Part shown: positions 6,242 through 14,509 of the stretch, in pieces
How positions within the stretch are numbered: position 1 is the first letter of the stretch
Layout: every line of letters begins with the position of its first letter
Assembly: GCA_002317245.1 (NCBI GenBank)
Contig: DCIU01000118.1
Span: 570 to 18,459 of the forward strand
Origin: Lachnospiraceae bacterium UBA1718
Lineage (GTDB): Bacteria; Bacillota; Clostridia; Lachnospirales; Lachnospiraceae
Direction: 5' to 3'
DNA: 17,890 nucleotides
Notes under the pieces: model-generated
Seen by the model: the letters and a program-made list of their open reading frames with translations, nothing else
Databases searched by the model: none
Told to the model about the DNA's origin: nothing
Program-made: the position numbers and the translations under genes

Positions 6242-7748
6242 GCTTAATTCTAAATTAGAGACAAAATGGAATAATGCATCCATAAGAAGTAAGCTGCTTC
6301 TCGCATTCCTGCTTCCTATGGTACTCATTCTTATTATGAATGTGTATGTATATATCGGTGTTAATACTATGATTACACGTATTGACGAGATATATGAGAT
6401 GAATGTCAGCCTCAATGAATTATCAGAGGAGCTTACAGCCGTTCAGACCTCCATGAAGGAATATCTGGAGAATAAGAGTTCAGTTGCCCTTCAGGACTTC
6501 TATAAGGCAGATCAGAACTATCGTAATGGAATAGATAAGTTAGGACGCAATAATACCCATGATGAGAGATATATCATGGAGCAGAATATTATTAGTCAGT
6601 CTGAGAATTACCTTAAGATGGCCGGCGAGACAATTCAGGCCAAGCGAGGTCGTAACGTTGAGAAGTATAAGTCCTGCTTCGAAGAATCAGAGATTCTCTA
6701 TTCAGATCTTCAGAGCTGTATCTACTCTCTTAATAATGCCCACTTCAAGATTAATACTGATAACTATTTCAAGCTCTTAACAACTCTGAGATACATGGAA
6801 ATAGCATCCCTTGTTATTCTTGTATTTATCGGTGTATTTAATATTGTTATTCTCTACCTCTTAACTAAGAGCATGACCAAGCCGCTTATCGAGCTATCAA
6901 GTGCTGCCAATGAAGTAGCTACAGGTAATTTCGAAGTTGAACTGGAGCCCCTTGAGGGAGAAGACGAGATTAGTGTCGTATCCAACGCCTTTACCAAGAT
7001 GGTTGATTCTATCCAGGTATATATTCATGAGATTCGTGAGAGTATGCACAGAGAGAGCGAGCTTAAGGAACACGAGCTGGTGATGGAATCCAGAATGAAG
7101 GAAGTAGAGCTTCGTAATCTTCAGGCACAGATTAATCCCCACTTCCTTTTTAATACTCTGAATGCCGGAGCCCAGCTTGCCATGATGGAGGGGGCTGACA
7201 AGACAACTGAGTTCATTCAGAATATGGCGGACTTCTTCAGATATAATATTAAGAAGATCAACATGGATGCCACCGTTGCTGAAGAGGTGGAACTGGTTGA
7301 TAAGTATATCTACATTATTAATGTAAGATTTACAGGTGAGATTAATTACAGCAAGGAAGTTGATGAGACAGTAACCCATATCAGAGTACCAAGTATGATT
7401 CTTCAGCCAATAGTGGAAAATGCCATCAACTATGGTGTCCGCAATATTGACTGGGAGAAGCATATCGACCTTAGGATTACCAAGGATGAGGAGCTTGTAT
7501 ACCTCTCAATTAAGGATAATGGATCTGGCATGAGCAAGGAAGCAATTGATAAGGTCCTTACGGGTCATGGCGGCGAGATTGCTGATAGCCAGACCAAGGA
7601 TTCCAATGGTGTTGGACTTGCCAACGTTATTGAGAGGCTTCAGATTTTTACTGGCAGACAGGATGTAATGGAGATCAGATCAGAAGGAGAAGGTAAGGGA
7701 ACAGAGTTCATAATCAAGATACCTTACATGGAGGGTGTGCATGTATAG
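6231..7748 (+). CDS. lytS: LytS/YesM-type sensor histidine kinase
   Basis: A 505-residue membrane kinase that should autophosphorylate and pass the phosphate to the adjacent response regulator. Layout: transmembrane helix 1 about 22-44, an extracellular mostly helical region 45-187, transmembrane helix 2 about 188-211, HAMP about 211-263, and a coiled linker 265-298. The His-kinase motif AQINPHFLFNTLN follows, with the phospho-acceptor His304. The ATPase domain has the N-box VENAINYG (395-402), DNGSG (429-433) and NGVGLANVIERL (459-470). The extracellular helices probably contact the membrane-anchored binding protein encoded just upstream rather than binding sugar themselves, as known for XylFII-LytS. 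The gene overlaps its neighbours by 11 and 8 bases, indicating coupled translation. GAGG precedes the ATG. Confidence 0.93.
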   Translation: MKNKLNSKLETKWNNASIRSKLLLAFLLPMVLILIMNVYVYIGVNTMITRIDEIYEMNVSLNELSEELTAVQTSMKEYLENKSSVALQDFYKADQNYRNGIDKLGRNNTHDERYIMEQNIISQSENYLKMAGETIQAKRGRNVEKYKSCFEESEILYSDLQSCIYSLNNAHFKINTDNYFKLLTTLRYMEIASLVILVFIGVFNIVILYLLTKSMTKPLIELSSAANEVATGNFEVELEPLEGEDEISVVSNAFTKMVDSIQVYIHEIRESMHRESELKEHELVMESRMKEVELRNLQAQINPHFLFNTLNAGAQLAMMEGADKTTEFIQNMADFFRYNIKKINMDATVAEEVELVDKYIYIINVRFTGEINYSKEVDETVTHIRVPSMILQPIVENAINYGVRNIDWEKHIDLRITKDEELVYLSIKDNGSGMSKEAIDKVLTGHGGEIADSQTKDSNGVGLANVIERLQIFTGRQDVMEIRSEGEGKGTEFIIKIPYMEGVHV

Positions 7749-9348
7749 AATAATGCTTGCAGATGACGAGGGAATAGTACTCAATTCACTCACTTTTTTA
7801 ATAGAGAATAACTTCGAGGGACAGTTCGAGATTGATATTGCCAAGACGGGAAGATCTGCCATTGAGGTAGCAGAGCGCTTCCGTCCTGACATAATCTTCA
7901 TGGATATTCAGATGCCTGGAATCAATGGTATTGAGGCTATGAGGGAGATAAGGGAATTCCTGCCTAATGCAATTCTTGTGGTCCTTACAGCCTATGATAA
8001 GTTCGACTATGCCAAGGAAGCTATTAACCTGGGTGTAATGGAGTACTTAAATAAGCCCTTTAACAAGCAGGTTGTAGTGGATGTTATTACCAACGCGATT
8101 AAGGAGCTTGATATAAGGAAGGAACGCCGTCGACAGGATCTGCAGACTAAGGAGCGACTAGAAACCGTCATCCCTGTAATCGAGAATGGTTTCATATATT
8201 CAATTATCTTCCAGGAGCGATTCGATGAGGATATTGAGAATTACAAGAGCCTGCTTGGCCTGGAATGCGAATACTGCTACATGATGAGTGTGGTATTTGG
8301 TGATGACCAGCAGGATAACCATATGACCAATAATGTAGGAAGCTCCATTAAGGCGCAGAATTCATATAAGAAGGTTCGTGAGATACTGAAGGAAGCCTTC
8401 CCTGGCGTAATTGTTGGATCGGTTACAGCTAATAAGATTCCTGTATTCGTTCCCTATGATAAGCCCCATATGGATTATGCAGAGAGAACAGAGATTATTG
8501 AAAAATCGCGTGTGACTGTCCGTCAGATGAGAGCTGTAACTGATATAACTCATCGTATTGGTATTGGCTCGGTAGTAAAGCTTCGTAATAGTATAGCTTC
8601 CTATGATAGTGGTCTTAAGGCCCTCTATTCAACTAATGGATCGGTTGCTCATGCAGATGATCTTCCAATTGCTGTATCCTACGAGGAGAATTATCCATAT
8701 GAAATGGAGAATAATATTTTCGATAACCTTAAGGATGGCAAAGTTGACGAATGTGTTGTAGATTCTGACAAGTTCTATGACTGGATGAGCAATGTCTATA
8801 GCGATGATTTCATGAGCGTTAAGCTTAAGTGTCTTGAGTTCGTACTGAGAGCTGAATCCGACATGTATCGTGCCGGCGGCCCAACCTATGAGTTCGCCAG
8901 CAGAAAAGATTATCTTCCTGAGATAATGGCCATCAACGACAACGAGAGAATGAAGAGCTGGTTCATAGATAAGATGAAGAACGCAGTTAACAGCATTAAG
9001 TCTGGATCTACCGATCATCTCCATCATATGGTTAAGAAGGCTCTTGAATATATTAATAACAATTATTCCAAGGAAATCTCCCTTGATGAGATATCTCAGA
9101 TGCTTAACTTAAGCTCCTACTACTTCAGTAAGCTCTTCAAGGAAGAGACCGGAGAGGGCTTCGTGGAGTACCTGACTAACAGAAGAGTCGAAGAGGCCAA
9201 GGAGATGATGAAGGATCCTAACAGAAGTATGAAGGATATCAGCAGCAGCGTTGGCTATTCTGATCCTAACTACTTCAGCCGTATCTTCAAGAAGAGCACA
9301 GGCTCCACTCCTTCAGAGTACAGGGATAAGATAATCAGTAACATGTAA
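7741..9348 (+). CDS. yesN: YesN-type response regulator (receiver plus AraC-family DNA-binding domain)
   Basis: A 535-residue transcription regulator. The N-terminal receiver domain (1-120) has the acidic pair Asp8-Asp9, phospho-acceptor Asp55 in FMDIQMPG, Thr83 and Lys105. The middle (about 125-425) has no motif I recognise. The C-terminal AraC-type double helix-turn-helix (about 432-528) includes ISLDEISQMLNLSSYYFSKL and MKDISSSVGYSDPNYFSRIF. I chose the ATG at 7741 because GGAGGG lies just upstream; an in-frame GTG at 7735 is possible. It overlaps the kinase gene by 8 bases, so it is the cognate partner. In the XylFII-LytS/YesN system the regulator activates the xylose ABC transporter genes. 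The CAAAATTGT boxes before the transporter and xylB promoters are candidate targets. The protein length is typical of YesN proteins. Confidence 0.93.
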   Translation: MYRIMLADDEGIVLNSLTFLIENNFEGQFEIDIAKTGRSAIEVAERFRPDIIFMDIQMPGINGIEAMREIREFLPNAILVVLTAYDKFDYAKEAINLGVMEYLNKPFNKQVVVDVITNAIKELDIRKERRRQDLQTKERLETVIPVIENGFIYSIIFQERFDEDIENYKSLLGLECEYCYMMSVVFGDDQQDNHMTNNVGSSIKAQNSYKKVREILKEAFPGVIVGSVTANKIPVFVPYDKPHMDYAERTEIIEKSRVTVRQMRAVTDITHRIGIGSVVKLRNSIASYDSGLKALYSTNGSVAHADDLPIAVSYEENYPYEMENNIFDNLKDGKVDECVVDSDKFYDWMSNVYSDDFMSVKLKCLEFVLRAESDMYRAGGPTYEFASRKDYLPEIMAINDNERMKSWFIDKMKNAVNSIKSGSTDHLHHMVKKALEYINNNYSKEISLDEISQMLNLSSYYFSKLFKEETGEGFVEYLTNRRVEEAKEMMKDPNRSMKDISSSVGYSDPNYFSRIFKKSTGSTPSEYRDKIISNM

Positions 9349-9358
9349 AGGTATTAAG

Positions 9359-10393
9359 ATGAAGATTAAGAAGTTAGTCGCAGCAGTTTTTTCTATAATA
9401 ATGGTTCTGTCTCTGACAGCCTGCGGAACTAGTGCGGATGAGAGTAATGTGACGCCTAAGGATCAGAAGGATGGTATCGAGATCGGGCTCTCCATTGATT
9501 CTCTGGTAATCGAGCGCTGGTCCAGGGAGAGGGACCTCTTCGTCAGCAAAGCCAGTGAGCTTGGGGCTGAGGTCAATGTGCAGAACGCCAATGGTGAGAT
9601 TGACGAACAGATTAAGCAGATTGAGTACTTCATTGACAAGAATGTTGATGTAATTGTGATTATTGCCATTGACGACCTGTCCCTTAAGGATGTATGTGCT
9701 AAGGCAAAAAAGGCCGGCATTAAGGTTATCGCCTACGACAGACTGCTAAGGGATTCAGATGTGGATCTGTATATTTCAATGGATAACGAGAAGGTGGGCG
9801 AGCTGATGGCTGAATATATTGTGAAGGCTATTGGTACAGAAGGAACCATTATCCAGGTTAAGGGTTCGCCTACTGATAATAATGTAGCAATGGTGCAGGA
9901 GGGCTTCGAGAAGGTCCTGGCTGATACGGATATTGTGGTTGATTACGCCGAGTACTCTAATAACTGGGTTGCAGAGAACGGTTTCACTGTTACAAGTGAA
10001 TATCTGGCAACTGGCAAGATTCCTGATGCTATCATGTGTGGTAATGACAATCTTGCTGCCAATGCAATTAAGGCCCTGATTGAGAACCGCCTTGGTGGTG
10101 AGGTATGTGTCGTTGGACAGGATGCGGACTTAGAGGCCTGCCAGAGAATCGTAGAGGGCACACAGTATATGACGGTCTATAAGCCTGTTGAGAAGCTTGC
10201 CAAGATGGCTGCTGAGATGGCAGTGGATCTGGCTAAGGGAACAGACATTGGTGTGAGCGAGACAATTAATGATGGAACCAACGATGTTCCATATATGAAG
10301 CTTACTCCTATTGCGGTTACCAAGGACAATATGGACGAAGTAATCACTGGTAAGTATCATATGCGCAATGAGATATATCTGAATGTGCAGTAA
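9359..10393 (+). CDS. xylF: XylF-like D-xylose-binding lipoprotein
   Basis: An extracellular lipid-anchored binding protein, 344 residues. The signal peptide ends in the lipobox LTAC, with the acylated Cys22. The mature protein closely resembles E. coli XylF: VIERWSRERDLFV, the QNANGE segment, VIAYDRLLRDSDVD, YISMDNEKVGE, GQDADLEACQRI and QYMTVYKPVEKLA all have counterparts there, so D-xylose is the likely ligand. The start ATG at 9359 has AAAGG overlapping the regulator stop codon. It is the fourth gene of the sensor operon and lies before an inverted-repeat terminator, separate from the transporter operon that has its own, different binding protein. It uses less biased codons than the transporter genes, so it is probably less abundant. 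It could feed the transporter with xylose or present ligand to the sensor complex. Confidence 0.9.
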   Translation: MKIKKLVAAVFSIIMVLSLTACGTSADESNVTPKDQKDGIEIGLSIDSLVIERWSRERDLFVSKASELGAEVNVQNANGEIDEQIKQIEYFIDKNVDVIVIIAIDDLSLKDVCAKAKKAGIKVIAYDRLLRDSDVDLYISMDNEKVGELMAEYIVKAIGTEGTIIQVKGSPTDNNVAMVQEGFEKVLADTDIVVDYAEYSNNWVAENGFTVTSEYLATGKIPDAIMCGNDNLAANAIKALIENRLGGEVCVVGQDADLEACQRIVEGTQYMTVYKPVEKLAKMAAEMAVDLAKGTDIGVSETINDGTNDVPYMKLTPIAVTKDNMDEVITGKYHMRNEIYLNVQ

Positions 10394-10435
10394 AATAGCC
10401 AAATATACTTATAAATAGTAGTAATTATGTTAACG

Positions 10436-10478
10436 TAGGACAATTTTGTGGTAGTTATAACAAAATTGTCCTATTTTT
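10436..10478 (+). terminator. Inverted repeat: terminator of the sensor operon and possible activator site
   Basis: A perfect 14-base stem, TAGGACAATTTTGT (10436-10449) with ACAAAATTGTCCTA (10460-10473), has a 10-base loop and five Ts right after it, a rho-independent layout. The stem is AT-rich (four GC pairs), so termination may be partial. Each arm carries the CAAAATTGT 9-mer also found before xylB, so the same DNA may also be a binding site for the response regulator. Confidence 0.65.
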
Positions 10479-10498
10479 GTTAACACATTGTTCATAAT
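10461..10498 (+). promoter_or_regulatory. Candidate activator-dependent promoter of the transporter operon
   Basis: The CAAAATTGT box at 10461-10469 is followed after 23 bases by the -10-like CATAAT (10493-10498). The spacing between box and -10 is the same as at xylB (box 1189-1197, -10 at 1221). The -35 slot (CCTATT) is poor, as in activator-dependent promoters. A second candidate is an extended -10, TGTGATAAA, at 10542-10550. The leader would be about 50 to 100 bases. Confidence 0.4.
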
Positions 10499-10565
10499 TA
10501 GTAAAAATTTGAAGAAATTAGCAAGTTAGTGCTAGTAATTGTGTGATAAAGTACTAAATGTAACA

Positions 10566-10579
10566 GGGGCGCATGCTCC
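10566..10579 (+). other. Small hairpin in the transporter leader
   Basis: GGGGC (10566-10570) and GCTCC (10575-10579) pair around a GCAT loop, with one G-U pair, about 12 bases before the AGGGAGGA ribosome site. It is GC-rich in an AT-rich leader and may protect the mRNA 5' end. It has no resemblance to a riboswitch that I can recognise. Confidence 0.3.
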
Positions 10580-10606
10580 GGAAATTTAATAGGGAGGACA
10601 AATAAA

Positions 10607-11674
10607 ATGTCAAAGAAATTATTAGGTATTTTACTTGCTACAGCAATGGTTGCTAGTATGCTCGTAGGATGTGGCGGAAGCTCATCTGCATCAGGCAGCA
10701 AGAAGGTTGGTGTTGCAATGCCAACAAAGGACCTTCAGAGATGGAACCAGGATGGTTCTAACATGGAGTCAGAGCTTAAGGCTGCTGGTTACGAAGTTGA
10801 CCTTCAGTACGCTTCTAACGACGTTCAGACACAGGTTTCACAGATCGAGAACATGATCAACAGCGGATGTGCAGTACTCGTTGTTGCTTCTATCGATGGT
10901 GACTCTCTTGGAGAAGTAATGTCACAGGCTAAGGCTAAGAACATTCCTGTTATCGCTTATGACCGTCTTATCATGAACTCAGATGCAGTTTCTTACTATG
11001 CTACATTTGATAACTACATGGTAGGTACAAAGCAGGGCGAGTACATCAAGGATAAGCTTGATCTTGAGAACGCAGCTGGTCCATTCAATCTCGAAGTTAC
11101 AACTGGTGACCCAGGTGATAACAACGCTAGATACTTCTACCAGGGCGCTATCGACGTTCTTCAGCCATACATTGACAACGGCAAGCTCGTTATCAAGTCT
11201 GGTCAGCTTGACTTCGCAGAAGTTGCTACAGCAAACTGGGCAACAGAGACAGCACAGTCAAGAGCTGAGAACATCATCGCTTCTAACTACGCTGATGGAA
11301 CAAACATCGATGCATGGCTTTGCTCAAACGACTCTACAGCACAGGGTATCGCAGCAGCACTTGCAGCTAACTACACAGGAGCATACCCAATCGTAACAGG
11401 TCAGGATTGTGATATCGCATCTGTTAAGAACATGATCGATGGCAAGCAGTCTATGTCAATCTTCAAGGATACAAGAACTCTTGCTTCACAGGTTGTTAAG
11501 ATGGTAGGCCAGATCCTTTCTGGTTCAACAGTTGACGTTAACGATACAAAGACATACGACAATGGTACAGGCGTTATTCCTTCATACCTTTGCGAGCCAG
11601 TATTCGCTGATATCAACAACTACAAGGAGCTCCTTATCGACTCTGGTTACTACACAGAGGATCAGCTTAAGTAG
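10607..11674 (+). CDS. chvE: ChvE-like multiple-monosaccharide-binding lipoprotein
   Basis: A 355-residue extracellular substrate-binding lipoprotein that delivers sugar to the permease encoded downstream. The signal peptide ends in a lipobox-like LVGC, with Cys22, followed by a Gly/Ser-rich linker. The mature part matches the ChvE/MmsE type (KVGVAMPTKDLQRWNQDG, SQIENMINSG, VIAYDRLI, YYATFDNYMVG, TGQDCDIASVKNM, QSMSIFKDTR). ChvE homologues bind several aldoses, including xylose, arabinose, galactose and glucose, so specificity may be broader than xylose. AGGGAGGA at 10591-10598 is a strong ribosome site. Codon use is extremely biased, as for an abundant protein. It is first in the transporter operon and is followed by a stable hairpin. 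It is a different subtype from the XylF-like protein at 9359-10393. Confidence 0.92.
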   Translation: MSKKLLGILLATAMVASMLVGCGGSSSASGSKKVGVAMPTKDLQRWNQDGSNMESELKAAGYEVDLQYASNDVQTQVSQIENMINSGCAVLVVASIDGDSLGEVMSQAKAKNIPVIAYDRLIMNSDAVSYYATFDNYMVGTKQGEYIKDKLDLENAAGPFNLEVTTGDPGDNNARYFYQGAIDVLQPYIDNGKLVIKSGQLDFAEVATANWATETAQSRAENIIASNYADGTNIDAWLCSNDSTAQGIAAALAANYTGAYPIVTGQDCDIASVKNMIDGKQSMSIFKDTRTLASQVVKMVGQILSGSTVDVNDTKTYDNGTGVIPSYLCEPVFADINNYKELLIDSGYYTEDQLK

Positions 11675-11713
11675 TAAGCTCATTTAGGTTGAAAAATCTA
11701 ATAAAGTTAATAG

Positions 11714-11736
11714 CAGGCGGGTTAATAACCCGCCTG
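11714..11736 (+). terminator. Stable hairpin between binding-protein and ATPase genes
   Basis: A perfect 10-base GC-rich stem, CAGGCGGGTT (11714-11723) and AACCCGCCTG (11727-11736), has a 3-base loop and then TTTATTAG. The T-run is broken, so it would terminate only partly, or protect the 3' end of the binding-protein mRNA. Such an element gives more binding protein than membrane components from one operon. Confidence 0.7.
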
Positions 11737-11778
11737 TTTATTAGTAAAGAATGATTAATGGAATTGGAGGGATTCATT

Positions 11779-13317
11779 TTGGCTAAAGTATTACTTGAGA
11801 TGAAAAATATAACCAAAACCTTCCCTGGTGTAAAAGCTCTTGACAACGTTAATTTCAAGGTTGAAGAGGGTGAAATACATGCTCTTGTAGGTGAGAACGG
11901 GGCAGGTAAGTCGACACTTATGAATGTACTTTCTGGTATTTATCCATATGGTACATACGAAGGCGACATTATCTATGATGGTGAAATTTGTAAATTTAAC
12001 AAGATTAAGGATTCCGAGGAAAAGGGAATCGTAATTATCCACCAGGAGTTGGCATTAATACCATATATGTCAATTGGTGAGAATATGTTCCTTGGTAATG
12101 AGAGAGGTAAGAGCGCTTCTATCGACTGGAATGAGACTTACGGCGAAGCTGATAAGTATCTTAAGATGGTAGGTCTTAGCGAGTCCTCAAGAACTCTTGT
12201 TAAGGAACTTGGTACAGGTAAGCAGCAGATGGTTGAGATCGCTAAGGCACTTGCTAAGCATGCTAAGCTGCTTATTCTTGATGAGCCAACATCTTCTCTT
12301 AATGAGACAGATTCAAGAGCACTTCTTGATCTGATGCTCAAGTTTAAGGAAGAGGGCATGACTTCGATCATTATATCTCATAAGTTGAATGAGGTTTCTT
12401 ACGTAGCTGACAAGATTACAGTAGTTCGTGATGGTTCTACAATCGAGACACTTGATAAGAACACAACAGAGATTTCAGAAGATAGAATTATTCAGGGAAT
12501 GGTTGGTCGTGAGATCACAGACAGATTCCCTAAGAGACCAGGCGTTGAGATTGGTGAGACTAATCTTGAGGTTAAGGACTGGACAGTATTCCATCCACTT
12601 TATCCAGAGCGTAAGGTTGTTGATAATGTATCACTTAACGTTCGTAAGGGTGAGGTAGTTGGTATCTACGGTCTTATGGGTGCTGGACGTACAGAGCTTG
12701 CTATGAGTATCTTCGGTAAGTCTTATGGTACTGGCATTTCTGGTACACTTACACTTAACGGTCAGGTTAGAGAATTCAAGAACGTTAAGGAAGCAATCAA
12801 GGCTAAGATTGCTTACGTTACAGAGGATAGAAAGGGTAACGGACTTATCCTTACTAACCCAATTAAGATTAATACAACTCTTGCTAACCTTGATGCTATT
12901 AGTACAAATTCTATTATCGATAAGGATAAGGAATATCAGGTAGCAGTTGAGTACAAGGATAAGCTTAGAACTAAGACTCCAACAGTTGAGCAGAACGTTG
13001 GTAACCTCTCAGGTGGTAACCAGCAGAAGGTTCTTCTTGCTAAGTGGATGTTCGCTGATCCAGATGTACTTATCTTAGACGAGCCTACAAGAGGTATCGA
13101 CGTTGGTGCTAAGTATGAGATTTACTGTATCATCAATGACCTCGTTAGAGCTGGCAAGTCAGTTATTATGATTTCTTCAGAGCTTCCTGAGGTTATCGGT
13201 ATGAGTGATAGAATTTACGTTATGAATGCAGGTAAGTTCGTTGGTGAGCTCCCAGCTGCTGAGGCTAGCCAGGAGTCAATCATGAGCTGCATCATGAAGT
13301 CAGGAAGGGGTGAATAG
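11779..13317 (+). CDS. mmsA: Sugar ABC transporter ATP-binding protein (two ATPase domains, MmsA/XylG type)
   Basis: A 512-residue cytoplasmic ATPase with two fused ATP-binding domains that powers monosaccharide import. Domain 1 has Walker A GENGAGKST (about 38-46), signature LGTGKQQMVEIAKAL and Walker B LLILDEPTSSL. Domain 2 has the degenerate Walker A GLMGAGRTE usual for this family, signature LSGGNQQKVLLAKW and Walker B VLILDEPTRGID. I prefer a TTG start at 11779: GGAGGG at 11766-11771 lies 7 bases before it, and the resulting MAKVLLEMKNITKTFPG matches family N-termini. The in-frame ATG at 11758 has no ribosome site and would put that SD inside the coding region. It lies 2 bases before the first permease gene, so it is cotranscribed. 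It resembles GguA/MmsA more than E. coli XylG. Confidence 0.93.
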   Translation: MAKVLLEMKNITKTFPGVKALDNVNFKVEEGEIHALVGENGAGKSTLMNVLSGIYPYGTYEGDIIYDGEICKFNKIKDSEEKGIVIIHQELALIPYMSIGENMFLGNERGKSASIDWNETYGEADKYLKMVGLSESSRTLVKELGTGKQQMVEIAKALAKHAKLLILDEPTSSLNETDSRALLDLMLKFKEEGMTSIIISHKLNEVSYVADKITVVRDGSTIETLDKNTTEISEDRIIQGMVGREITDRFPKRPGVEIGETNLEVKDWTVFHPLYPERKVVDNVSLNVRKGEVVGIYGLMGAGRTELAMSIFGKSYGTGISGTLTLNGQVREFKNVKEAIKAKIAYVTEDRKGNGLILTNPIKINTTLANLDAISTNSIIDKDKEYQVAVEYKDKLRTKTPTVEQNVGNLSGGNQQKVLLAKWMFADPDVLILDEPTRGIDVGAKYEIYCIINDLVRAGKSVIMISSELPEVIGMSDRIYVMNAGKFVGELPAAEASQESIMSCIMKSGRGE

Positions 13318-13319
13318 TT

Positions 13320-14492
13320 ATGGAAAAAGCAAATATTGCATCTGCTCTTAAGAAATATACTATGGTTATCGCCCTTGTACTTGTACTTATCTTCTTCTAT
13401 TTCAAGACAGGCGGAGCTATTCTTTACGCTCAGAACATTAATAACCTTTTATCACAGAATGCATACGTATTCGTACTTGCAGTAGGTATGTTGCTCTGTA
13501 TCTTAACTGGTGGTAATATCGACCTTGCTGTTGGATCAGTTGTCTGCTTCGCAGGAGCAGTTGGTGGTTCATTAATGGACAAGGACGTTAATGTTTGGAT
13601 CGCAGTTATTATGATGATTGTAATCGGTATCCTTGTTGGTATGTGGCAGGGCTTCTGGATTGCATTCATCGATGTACCTCCATTCATCGCAACTCTTGCT
13701 GGTATGTACGCTTTCAGAGGTTTATCTAACGTAGTACTTCAGGGTCTTGCACTTTCAGTTGATGATCCAACATTCATCAATGTATTCGGTGGTGGTGCTG
13801 ATTGTTATGTACCTGATTTCATCGGCGGCGGTGCTGGTCTTAATATGACTTGTATGGTAGCTGGTATTATCGGTGTTATCGTATACGTTGTAATGTTCAT
13901 CCTTGGTAGAATGAATATTAAGAAGCGTGGTTACGAGACAAAGCCACTCCTTGGCGAGTTAATCAAGGTTATTATTATTTGTGCAGTAGTTATGTGGGTT
14001 ACATATAAGCTCGCTTGCTACAAGGGTATTCCAACATCTCTTTGCTGGGTATTACTCGTTGTATTCGTATATGGCTACATCACAAGTAAGACAAGAATTG
14101 GTCGTTACCTCTACGCTGTAGGTGGTAACAAGAAGGCTGCACAGCTTTCAGGTGTTAATGTTAAGAACGTATTCTTCTTCGCATACACTAACATGGGTCT
14201 CCTTTCAGGTATCGCTGGTATCCTTACTATAGCAAGAGCTACATCAGCTCAGCCTACATTCGGTCAGGGCTATGAGATGGATGCTATTGGTTCATGTTTC
14301 ATCGGTGGAGCTTCTGCTTACGGTGGAATCGGAACTGTTCCTGGCGTTATCGTAGGTGCCCTCTTAATGGGTGTTATCAACCAGGGTATGTCAATCATGG
14401 GTATCAACGCTAACTACCAGAAGGTTGTTAAGGGTGTCGTACTTCTGATTGCCGTTATATTCGATGTATTGTCTAAGAAGGAAAAGAAATAA
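13320..14492 (+). CDS. mmsB: Sugar ABC transporter permease (MmsB/XylH type), first copy
   Basis: A 390-residue integral membrane permease, the translocation path of the sugar importer. It has about ten hydrophobic segments and the family signatures NAYVFVLAVGMLLCILTGGNIDLAVGS, DVPPFIATLAGMYAFRGLSN, GRYLYAVGGNKKAAQLSGV and GGASAYGGIGTVPG. The ATG at 13320 follows the ATPase stop codon by 2 bases, with a purine-rich AGGAAGGGG site inside the end of that gene. A second, clearly related permease gene follows 17 bases later, so the pore may be a heterodimer of the two, or each may form its own pore. Length and layout are typical for the family. Confidence 0.93.
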   Translation: MEKANIASALKKYTMVIALVLVLIFFYFKTGGAILYAQNINNLLSQNAYVFVLAVGMLLCILTGGNIDLAVGSVVCFAGAVGGSLMDKDVNVWIAVIMMIVIGILVGMWQGFWIAFIDVPPFIATLAGMYAFRGLSNVVLQGLALSVDDPTFINVFGGGADCYVPDFIGGGAGLNMTCMVAGIIGVIVYVVMFILGRMNIKKRGYETKPLLGELIKVIIICAVVMWVTYKLACYKGIPTSLCWVLLVVFVYGYITSKTRIGRYLYAVGGNKKAAQLSGVNVKNVFFFAYTNMGLLSGIAGILTIARATSAQPTFGQGYEMDAIGSCFIGGASAYGGIGTVPGVIVGALLMGVINQGMSIMGINANYQKVVKGVVLLIAVIFDVLSKKEKK

Positions 14493-14509
14493 ATAGGAAG
14501 GATATTGAT

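Noticed and set aside
6897..7463. 188-codon antisense open frame in the kinase gene
   Set aside because: It lies opposite the conserved PHFLFN and N-box region of the kinase, which explains the conservation; no own start signals or family resemblance.
10499..10606. Riboswitch in the transporter leader
   Set aside because: Only one small hairpin is visible and no known aptamer core is recognisable in the short leader.
11758..11778. ATG start for the ATPase gene
   Set aside because: There is no ribosome site before it, and a strong GGAGGG lies inside the resulting reading frame, placed for the TTG at 11779.
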